From Oscillospiraceae bacterium (GTDB lineage Bacteria > Bacillota > Clostridia > Oscillospirales > CAG-272), in NCBI GenBank assembly GCA_022009675.1, contig CP091718.1:620001-684000 (forward strand): DNA of 64,000 nt, written 5' to 3'. This document shows, in pieces, positions 56,639 to 64,000 of the stretch. The notes under the pieces were generated by a model, which worked only from the letters and a program-made list of their open reading frames with translations, ran no database searches and was not told the DNA's origin. The first letter of the stretch is position 1. Every line of letters begins with the position of its first letter. The position numbers and the translations under genes are program-made.

Positions 56639-56714
56639 CTCATCTCCCTGTGACATATTGTACCACTTTTTGCTGCGGTTGCCAAGGGTGACTGCTATTT
56701 TTGGAAGTTGCTAT
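56639..56714. repeat. 75-bp direct repeat, right copy
   Basis: Partner of 56097-56172 (CTCATCTCCCTGTGACATAT through GGAAGTTGCTATA). Confidence 0.85.
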
Positions 56715-57180
56715 AAAGGCAGGGGCGACAGGCAACCAAGAAGGCAAGCCCCCGCCGGGTGCGTGGTTCGCCCCCTTCCCCAGTGCCGCCCGGGTTCAGC
56801 CGCCGGGCACCTGTATGGCAGAGTCTGTACGTGCCGCAAGCGGGCTAATGCCGGGATGCAAGGGGCGAAGCCCCTTGCATGAAATAACTTGGTCTCCCCT
56901 TCCCCGGAGGAAGGGGCTGAGGGATGGGGGCGGCAAAAGCAAGCTAAAGGCAGGGGCGGCAGGCGACAAAGAAGGCAAGCCGCCCCGGTGGGTTCCCGAA
57001 CGGCAAGGTCAGGCAGGCGACAAGCAAGGCAAGCCCCCTGCAAATTCCGGAATGGCGCGGTCACCCGGCGACCAAAAAGGCAAGCCCCCTCCCTGCCGGG
57101 CAAAAGACTCCGCCCCACAGCGGCACCCCGTGTGGGGCACCGCCGCAGGGCGGAGAGAATGCGGAGTCAAGCGGATAACA
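56715..57180. repeat. intergenic repeat mosaic 5
   Basis: No gene. GGCAAGCCCCC linkers at about 56740, 56968, 57027 and 57078, the TGCAAGGGGC palindrome at 56857-56879 and a CTTCCCCGGAGGAAGGGG hairpin. Confidence 0.8.
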
Positions 57181-57198
57181 ATCCCCCCGAAAACACCG

Positions 57199-58710
57199 TT
57201 ATGCTTCAGGCGGGGTAGGCTTACTGCCTCCGGCGGCTTTCCCGCCAACGAACCCGGCAATCAGGGACTTCATGTCCACACCGGTCGCCTCGGTCAAACC
57301 CTCAATGATCTGGTTGGAGGAGTTCATAACATCCTTGACCAGCTTGGAGGAGTTGCCGTCACCGTACATGACAATCTTATCCGTCTGGGCAAGCGGCGCG
57401 GCAGCGTTCCTGACAACCTCAGGCAGCGCGGTCAGGTACATTTCCAGAACCGACGCCTCGCCCATCTTCTTCTGGGCTTCCGCCTTCTTCTCGATAGCCT
57501 CGGCTTCGGCAAGACCGACGGCACGGATACCTTCCGCTTCCTTCATCTTGGCATAGGCAGACGCCTCGGCAAGCGCACGCTGTGCCTCGGCGCGGCGCTC
57601 CTGCTCGTACTGCTCGGCTTCCGCCGCCTTCATGCGGGCAAGTGCCGCCTGCTCCTCCCTCGTAACGCCGCGCCTCGGATTCCCTTCTGGCGGCGTACAA
57701 GATCGGCTTCCCGCCTTCTTTTTCCGCCTCGTAATTCAGCGCGTCCGCCTTCTTCTTGATGTCGGCGTCCAGCTTCTTTTCCTGCAGTGCGATTTCCTTT
57801 TCGGCAAGCTCGGCTTCCTTCTCGCGGCGGGCGATGTCCGCGTTGGCAGACGTGACCTCGATGGTCTTACGCTGCTCTTCCTTCTGGATCTCGTATGCCG
57901 CATCGGCTTCCGCCCGCTTGACGTCGGAGTCCTTCTTCAGCTCCGCCTCCCGGATGGACAGGGAGGTGTTCTGCTCGGCGATGCGCTGATGGGCAGCCAC
58001 GGCGATTTTGTTCGCTTCCTCCTTGGCGTTTGCCTCGGCGATGGCGATGTCACGCGCAGCCTCCGCCTTGGCGATCTGCGCCGCCTTGCGGATCTGCTCG
58101 ACGTTGTCGATACCCATATTTTCGATGGTACCGGCGGCGTCGCGGAAGTTCTGGATATTGAAGTTGACGACCTCGATTCCGAGCTTCTGCATATCGGGCA
58201 CGACGTTTTCGGTGATTTTCTTTGCCACGCCCTGGCGATCCTGGACCATTTCCTTCAGCCCGACCGAGCCGACGATTTCACGCATATTGCCCTCCAGCAC
58301 CTGCGTTACGAGGAAGATCAGCTGTTTTTTTGTCCATGCCGAGCAGCGCCTCGGCAGCCTTTTTCCAGCAGTTCCGGGTTGGAGGATATCTTGATGTTGG
58401 CAACGCCGTCCACGGTCACGTTGATGAACTCGTTGGTCGGAACCGCCTCGCTGGTCTTGACATCCACCTGCATGACGTCCAGGGACAGCTTATCTATCCG
58501 CTCGATGAGCGGCATACGGAATCCCGCACGTCCGATGAGTATCTTTTTCTTCTTGCGCAGACCGGACACGATGTATGCCTTATTGGGCGGTGCCTTGACA
58601 TACCCGCAAGCCATATACAGGAGCAGGAATACAGCGATACCGATGATGCACCAAATGAGTGTCGGGGACACGGAGACAGCACTTAGGATGATCTGTGGCA
58701 TTGGGAGCAT
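57199..58710 (-). CDS. floT: flotillin-family membrane scaffold protein (frameshifted)
   Basis: Flotillins organise membrane microdomains. One N-terminal membrane segment (PTLIWCIIGIAVFLLLYMAC) is followed by the SPFH/PHB domain (YIVSGLRKKKKILIGRAGFR, TNEFINVTVDGVANIKISSN, FNIQNFRDAAGTIENMGIDN), then a long EA-rich coiled coil (AEAARDIAIAEANAKEEANK) and a C-terminal region ending DKIVMYGDGNSSKLVKDVMN and GKAAGGSKPTPPEA. Breaks lie near 58358, 58325-58331 and 57660. About 504 residues when joined. It has a promoter region of its own, and there is no NfeD gene beside it. Confidence 0.85.
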
Positions 58711-58929
58711 AGGGATGTACCTCCTTGAAAGATTATGGGGCGTTTCGCCGCGGCTCTTCGGCGGTATTTGAATTATAACACACAGTCACATGATTGTCAA
58801 TACAAATCCTGATTTTTTTACAAATTGTTCAAATCTTGTGTCAGGTGGCGGGATCCGAGTCCATACTCCCGCCTTTCTCATTATAATTATACATGAAGGC
58901 GGGAAGCCTGTCAAGAGTGAAACGGGTTT

Positions 58930-60335
58930 CTTTTTGGGGTGAGGGGGTGTTTTTTCGTTGCCGGCTCGACCTGCCGTTGCTGTATCCGATGCGGGGCTTG
59001 CTCGACTGGTCGCCGGCTGACCTTGCCGCTGTGGTGTCCGCAGGGGGCTTGCCTTCTTTGTCGCCTGCTGCCCCTGCCTTTAGCTTGCTGTTGCCCCCAT
59101 CCCCCGACCCCTTCCCAGCGGGAAGGGGGAGACTAAAAGTTTATTTCGCCGGGGGCTACCGCCCCCGGCACCCCGGCATTAAACCGTCTACGACACTCAC
59201 AGCTCCTGCCACACAGGCACCCTTTACGGGGTAGCGGGCTTTTTCAACCCGGATTCCCGTCGCCCCGGTGTGTGCTATCGCTCTATTCAACTCAACGCCG
59301 AAAGAACTGGTTTTTCCACAAGCAAAGCCAGTGCCGCGTCCCCATCCAGCTCGGGGATGCAAGGGGCGAAGCCCCTTGCATAAAATAACCTTGGTCTCCC
59401 CCTTCCCGCTGGGAAGAGCTCTGCGAGCGCGGGGCGGGGGATGGGGGCGATAAAGCAAGCCAAAGGCAGGGGTGGCAGGCAACAAAGAAGGCAAGCCACC
59501 CGCCGGGTACAGCGGCGGCAAGGTCTGTAAGTGCCGCAGGCGGTTCAGTGCAGGGGTGCCGGGGCTTCGCCCCCGGCAAAATATCTTAGAGTCTCCCCCT
59601 TCCCCGGAGAGAGCGCTCTGCGAGCGCGGGTCAGGGGGATGGGGGCAGTAAAGCAAGCTAAAGGCAGGGGTAGCGGGCGACAAAGAAGGCAAGCCCCCGC
59701 CGGGTACAGCGGCGGTAAGGTCAGCCGGCTCCGCAAGGGGCAAGCCCCCCGCCGGGTGCGGGATTACGCCACCCCGTCCCAGTGCCGCCCGGGTTCAGCC
59801 GCAGGGCTCCTGTACGGCGAGGTCTCGTAAAGTGCCGCAGGCGGTTCAGTGCAGGGGTGCCGGGGCGGTATCCCCCGGCGAAATAAACTTTTAGTCTCCC
59901 CCTTCCCCGGAAGAGCGCTCTGCGAGCGCGGTCGGGGGATGGGGGCAATAAAGCAAGCCAAAGGCAGGGGCAGCAGGCGACAAAGAAGGCAAGCCACCCG
60001 GCGGGTACAGCGGCGGCAAGGTCAACCGGCACCGCAAGGGGCAAGCCCCGCAGGGTGCGTGGTTCGCCCCCTTCCCCAGTGCCGCCCGGATTCAAGCCCG
60101 GGGATGCAAGGGGCGAAGCCCCTTGCATGAAATAACTCTTAGTCTCCCCCTTCCCGCCGGGAAGGGGTCGGGAGGGATGGGGGCAACAAAAGCAAGCTAA
60201 AGGCAGGGGCGGCAGGCGACACAGAAGGCAAGCCACCCGCCGGGTACAGCGGAGGCATGGTCAGCCGGCACCGCAGAGGCAAGCCCCGCCGGGTACGTGC
60301 TTCCTCCTCCGCCCCGCCCCACGAAAAAAAAAAAA
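58930..60335. repeat. intergenic repeat mosaic 6 (largest array)
   Basis: No gene over 1.4 kb. Roughly five successive modules, each with a TCCCCCTTCCC hairpin, a palindrome of the TGCAAGGGGC (59358-59380, 60105-60127) or GCCGGGGGC type (59151-59172, 59560-59578, 59856-59880), and a linker with GGCGACAAAGAAGGCAAGCC. Three modules carry an inserted AGCGCTCTGCGAGCGCG palindrome inside the hairpin (59414-59432, 59611-59628, 59912-59930). A run of 13 A follows at 60324-60336. Confidence 0.8.
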
Positions 60336-60457
60336 ATCTATTGCCGCAGGAAAATTGCCCGAACCCCTTGCGCTTTGCCGCCCAATATGCTATACTGGAC
60401 ACAGCGGCATCCGCAGGAACGCCGTATATACATACAGAGGAAAGGACGTACTCACCA

Positions 60458-61300
60458 ATGACTACCGAAACCTTCATGCTGTCCCCCCAATACCCGGACT
60501 GCACCGTAGTCTCTTATATACACGCTCCCTCGGCGGAGCTGAATATCCCGGTTCGCCGCGCCATCATCGTTTGCCCGGGCGGCGGCTACCAGTTCCTCTC
60601 CGACCGCGAGGCGGAGCCGGTCGCGCTGCAATACTTCGCCGCCGGACTGAACGTGTTTATTCTCAATTACTCCATTCAGGACAAGGCACATGACAGCGCC
60701 CCGCTGATCGAGGCGGCGCTGGCTGTCCGCCACGTCCGCGAGAATGCGGAGAAGTACCATATCGACCCGCGTTACGTGTTCATCACCGGGTTCTCCGCCG
60801 GCGGGCACGTTGCCGCCTGCTGCGGAACCATGTGGAAGGATGCCGCCGTGCTTGCCGCCATGGGCGATGCTCCCTACGGTATCTGGAAGCCGACCGCCAC
60901 CGTGCTCTGCTACCCGGTCATCACCGCCACCATGTTCACGCATTACGGTTCTATTGATACCATCAGCAACGGGCACGCGAAGGACGGGGAGACGATCGAA
61001 CACTGGTCCGTGGAGAAGCACGTGGATGCCGACACCGCCCCCGCCTTTATCTGGCACACCTTTGACGATGCCGCCGTGCCGATCCAGAACACCCTGCTGT
61101 ATGCGAACGCGCTTGCCGCCGCCGGCGTGCCGTTTGAGTACCATGTCTACCCGTCCGGCGTGCACGGACTGTCGCTTGCCAACCGGGAGACCTGGGTCGG
61201 GCAGGCACAACTGGATGTTCCCGCTATCGCCGGATGGATACACGAGGCAATCCGCTACGTCCTGGAGTTTGAGGCACGCGGGGAAGGGAGCCGCGCGTGA
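60458..61300 (+). CDS. alpha/beta hydrolase, acetyl-xylan-esterase/BD-FAE-like
   Basis: An intact 280-residue cytoplasmic esterase. Oxyanion motif: RAIIVCPGGGYQFLSDREAE (HGGG-like, with PGGGY). The nucleophile elbow is FITGFSAGGHVAACCGTMWK (G-F-S-A-G-G). The acid is in FIWHTFDDAAVPIQNTLLYA and the His in EYHVYPSGVHGLSLANRETW. It likely removes acetyl groups from sugars taken up by the cell. The ATG at 60458 is preceded by AGAGGAAAGGA. Its TGA overlaps the GTG of the next gene (GTGA), placing it in a glycan-use operon. Confidence 0.9.
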   Translation: MTTETFMLSPQYPDCTVVSYIHAPSAELNIPVRRAIIVCPGGGYQFLSDREAEPVALQYFAAGLNVFILNYSIQDKAHDSAPLIEAALAVRHVRENAEKYHIDPRYVFITGFSAGGHVAACCGTMWKDAAVLAAMGDAPYGIWKPTATVLCYPVITATMFTHYGSIDTISNGHAKDGETIEHWSVEKHVDADTAPAFIWHTFDDAAVPIQNTLLYANALAAAGVPFEYHVYPSGVHGLSLANRETWVGQAQLDVPAIAGWIHEAIRYVLEFEARGEGSRA

Positions 61301-63270
61301 CTTACCTGCCGCTCCGACAGGTGCATCTGGACTTCCATACCGGCGACGATATGCCGGATGTCGGCAGCCGTTTTTTTCCGAGCAGGACTTCCGGCAGGCA
61401 CTGACCGTGGGGCATATCTCCTCCGTCACGCTGTTCGCAAAATGCCATCACGGGTGGGCATACTACCCCTCTGCCGTGGTGCCGCCGCATCCCACCATGA
61501 CTGCCGACCTGCTCGGTCGCCAGCTTGCCGTGTGCCGGGAGATGGGCGTGCGTGCGCAGGTGTACATTTCCGCCGGCTTCGACGAGCATATGGCGGTCAC
61601 GCACCCGGAGTACCGGAACGTGCTGGTCGGCGGGGACAATACCCTGCTGGGTGCGCATTTCCATCAGCTGTGCCTCAATAATGACGGGTATCTGGAATAC
61701 CTCTGCGCACAGGTCGCGGAGGTCATAACGCTGTACGGCGACAGAATCGGCGGTATTTTCACCGACATCTGCACGCCGACGCCCTGCGTATGCCCTGCCT
61801 GCATCCGCTCCATGCTGGCGGCAGGACTGAATCCGGAAAATCCCGCCGATGTCCGGCGGCACGCCCGCGCGGTGTACAGCAAGTTCACCGACGCGGTCAA
61901 CCGCACGGTCGCGACGCAGGATCCCGCCATGCCGGTGTTCCACAACTGCGGCGATCTGCCCCGCAATGACCGCGCATGGGTGTTTGCCAACACCGCCCAT
62001 CTGGAGCTGGAATCGCTCCCGACCGGCGGCTGGGGCTACGATCACTTCCCGCTTTCGGCGGCGTACTGCCGCGTGCTGGGGCGGGAATTTATCGGCATGA
62101 CCGGAAAATTCCACACGACATGGGGCGAGTTCGGCGGCTACAAGCACCCGAACGCCCTGCGCTACGAGACGGGGCTGTCGCTGGCGATGGGCGGGGGCTG
62201 CTCAATCGGGGATCAGCTGCATCCGCTGGGAATGTTTGACCCCGCCACCTATCGGCTGATCGGCTCGGCGTATGCCGAGGTCGAGCGGCGCGAGCCGTGG
62301 TGCTTCGGTGCGCGCGCGGTCGCGGATATAGCGCTTTTCACCGCCTACACCGAGGAGAACCGGCATATCTGCCCCGACATCGGCGCCAACCGCATCCTGC
62401 TGGAGGGCAAGTACCTGTACAATATCATCGACCGCGACTGTGATTTTTCCGCTTACAAGCTGATTGTGTTCCCCGACACGGTGCGCTTTGACGGCGACCT
62501 TGCCGCGCGGGTGCGGGAGTACCTTGCGGGCGGCGGGCGTGTCCTGCTGTCCGGCGAGAGCGGGCGCATGACGGATTCCGATGCCTTCTTTGCCGATTTC
62601 GGCGTGACGGATGACGGGGAGAACCCGCACGATTCCACGTATCTCTGCCCCACCTATGACATGAAGGGCAACGGGCGGGCGGCGTACCTGATGTACCGCC
62701 GCGGGCGTTCCCTCCGCATCGGCGGCGGGGGTGCGCGTGCTGGCGGAGATGCAGGATTCCTACTTCAACCGCTCCTTCCGGCACTTCTGCTCGCATTTCT
62801 ACACGCCCAACGATCCGGACAGCCACCGCCCCGGCTGTGTTCTGTCGGCGGACGGGCGTGTCGGCTGTATTGCCTGGTATGTGTTTGACGAGTACCGCGC
62901 AAACGGGGCATATCACCAGAAGCAGATCGTGTGCGATATGCTGGACGCCCTGCTGGGCGATGCCAAAACGCTGGAGACCGACCTGCCGTCCAACGGCGTG
63001 ACCACGCTCCTGTATCAGGAAGCCGAACATCGCTACGTCCAGCATCTTCTGTACGCCGTGACCAAACAGCGCGGGCGCGCTGAGGTCATTGAGGACGCAA
63101 TCCCCCTGCGTGATGTCGCCGTCACGCTGCGCCTGCCCTGCGGCGTCACGCCGCGCCGTGTCATGCTCGTGCCGGACTGCACCGCGCTCCCCTTTACCTG
63201 CTCGGACGGCTGCCTCCGCTACACCGTCCCGGAATTCACCCTGCACGGCATGGTGGCAATCGAGGTGTGA
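61297..63270 (+). CDS. GHL6-like glycoside hydrolase with beta-galactosidase-type C-terminal domains (frameshifted)
   Basis: About 658 residues. The N-terminal TIM barrel begins LRQVHLDFHTGDDMPDVGSR, the usual start of hypothetical glycosidase family GHL6 proteins, and continues HISSVTLFAKCHHGWAYYPS, GVRAQVYISAGFDEHMAVTH, GDRIGGIFTDICTPTPCVCP and FIGMTGKFHTTWGEFGGYKH. A flavodoxin-like trimerisation domain (FSAYKLIVFPDTVRFDGDLA, GGRVLLSGESGRMTD) and a beta domain follow. Breaks are in the T7 run at 61371-61377 and near 62727. The start is GTG overlapping the esterase stop. No signal peptide: it acts on imported oligosaccharides. Substrate unknown. Confidence 0.8.
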
Positions 63271-63315
63271 CGGCAGAGAGACGGGGAAACGGGGAAACGG
63301 GGAAGTGAGGGAACG

Positions 63316-63343
63316 CCGGGGGACTCTTGAAAGAGTCCCCCGG
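63316..63343 (+). terminator. hairpin after the GHL6-like gene
   Basis: CCGGGGGACTCTT / AAGAGTCCCCCGG, a perfect 12-13 bp stem. There is no long T run, so termination strength is uncertain; transcription may continue into the mannosidase gene. Confidence 0.6.
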
Positions 63344-63523
63344 ACCCCTCAGAACTTTTTCCCGACATTATTTCAGGCTGAAACCAATGCCGCCCGGGGG
63401 CAGTCCCCGGCACAGTTTTTTGCGACGAATGCCGGATGTGATTCCGCCGATTCGCCGTGCGATAAACTTTCAGGGGTACCCATAAAAAAACAGGATCTGT
63501 GAAAACCGGAAAGGAGACACACT

Positions 63524-64000
63524 ATGAACAAAACGATGCATCTTATCAGCAATGCACACCTTGACCCCATCTGGCAATGGGAATGGGAGGAGGGCTGTGC
63601 CTCGGCAGTCGCCACCTTCCGGTGCGCGGCGCGTTTCTGCCGGGAGTTTGACAACTACATCTTCTGCCATAACGAAGCACTCATATACCGCTGGGTTGAG
63701 GAGTATGATCCCGCCCTGTTCCGGGAGATCCGGGAACTGGTGCGGCTGGGCAAGTGGCATATCATGGGCGGCTGGCACGTCCAGCCCGACTGCAATATGC
63801 CCAGCGGCGAGGCGTTCGTCCGCCAGATCACCGAGGGGCGGCGCTACTTCCGGGAGAAGTTCGGCGTCGAACCCACAACCGCCATCAACTTCGACCCGTT
63901 CGGTCATACGCGGGGACTGGTGCAGATACTTGCCGGCACGGGGTACGACAGCTATATATTCTGCCGCCCGCACGAGGGGCTCTGCCACCTGCCGGCTGAG
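63524..64000 (+). CDS. alpha-mannosidase (GH38), N-terminal part
   Basis: The first 159 residues of a GH38 enzyme; the gene continues past the window. The Zn-binding H-x-D is in HLISNAHLDPIWQWEWEEGC. The segment LGKWHIMGGWHVQPDCNMPS matches the family's GGWVEPDxNxPSGE block. The catalytic nucleophile Asp lies in TTAINFDPFGHTRGLVQILA. It removes alpha-mannose from N-glycan or mannoside oligosaccharides. GGAGACAC upstream supports ATG 63524. With the esterase and GHL6-like enzyme it forms a carbohydrate-use locus. Confidence 0.95.
   Translation, partial: MNKTMHLISNAHLDPIWQWEWEEGCASAVATFRCAARFCREFDNYIFCHNEALIYRWVEEYDPALFREIRELVRLGKWHIMGGWHVQPDCNMPSGEAFVRQITEGRRYFREKFGVEPTTAINFDPFGHTRGLVQILAGTGYDSYIFCRPHEGLCHLPAE

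Noticed and set aside
58930..60335. CRISPR array
   Set aside because: Modules are long (about 200-300 bp), contain several different palindromes and differ in spacing; there are no short constant repeats with unique spacers and no cas genes.

Overview
The window looks like a moderately GC-rich endospore-forming Clostridia genome (Oscillospiraceae/Christensenellales-like by gene content). The evidence is a spoIVB sporulation protease, an IspH-ribosomal protein S1 fusion downstream of cmk and plsC, a zapA-U32 peptidase pair, RNase J, clostridial-type lipoproteins and GGAGG ribosome binding sites. The exact genus cannot be fixed from sequence alone. Many genes are interrupted by single-base frameshifts, including housekeeping ones (cmk, plsC, ispH, gpsA, rnj). 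In at least nine cases the break sits in an A or T run of exactly 7 where 8 restores the frame. Consensus undercalling of 8-mers is therefore the simplest explanation for many breaks. I give each such gene as one feature and state where the frame breaks.

Layout. 1-4.6 kb: end of an FtsX-type permease, a TetR regulator with a candidate operator, a membrane protein and a broken XRE-membrane regulator. 4.7-7.5 kb: U32 peptidase and zapA (minus strand). 7.8-12.9 kb: a ~1320-residue TIR-like/Sel1-repeat protein and gpsA. 13.5-14.0 kb: three tRNA-Leu genes. 13.97-27.46 kb: a probable genomic island, because the 3' half of the last tRNA-Leu plus its downstream flank is repeated exactly (73 bp) at 27.40 kb. 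It carries a serine-recombinase remnant, an AT-richer two-gene module of unknown function, and a long minus-strand operon of esterases, flavodoxins, a DUF4405 membrane protein, an aldo/keto reductase, a CMD-cupin protein and a LysR regulator. A group IIC-like intron sits inside that operon, directly after a terminator. 27-30.4 kb: small accessory genes with local duplications, and a LytTR-DUF3021 pair.

30.7-36.4 kb is core: tRNA-Pro, cmk-plsC-ispH/rpsA with GTGA start/stop overlaps, a D,D-carboxypeptidase and secG. 37.6-40.2 kb: oleate hydratase and its TetR neighbour. 40.4-40.6 kb: tRNA-Glu and tRNA-Met. 41.6-45.6 kb: an XRE regulator, a small HMA metal-binding protein and a large lipoprotein with a glycosidase-like domain. 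45.7-45.9 kb: a MITE-like palindrome. 46.1-53.3 kb: tRNA-Val, a four-CxxC protein, a foldase-like protein, RNase J and two small membrane proteins. 54.3-55.4 kb: spoIVB. 55.8-56.7 kb: an IS630-type remnant and an AT-rich ORF between 75-bp direct repeats. 57.2-58.7 kb: flotillin. 60.4 kb to the end: a carbohydrate locus (esterase, GHL6-like glycosidase, GH38 alpha-mannosidase, truncated by the window edge).

Several intergenic stretches (36.55-37.6, 40.65-41.6, 53.4-54.05, 55.4-55.8, 56.7-57.2 and 58.9-60.3 kb) are mosaics of a dispersed repeat family. It consists of two short GC-rich palindromes, a GGCAAGCCCCC-type linker and a separate ~115-bp unit. These arrays, the tRNA-Leu island with its unknown two-gene module, and the TIR/Sel1 protein are the parts least explained by known biology.
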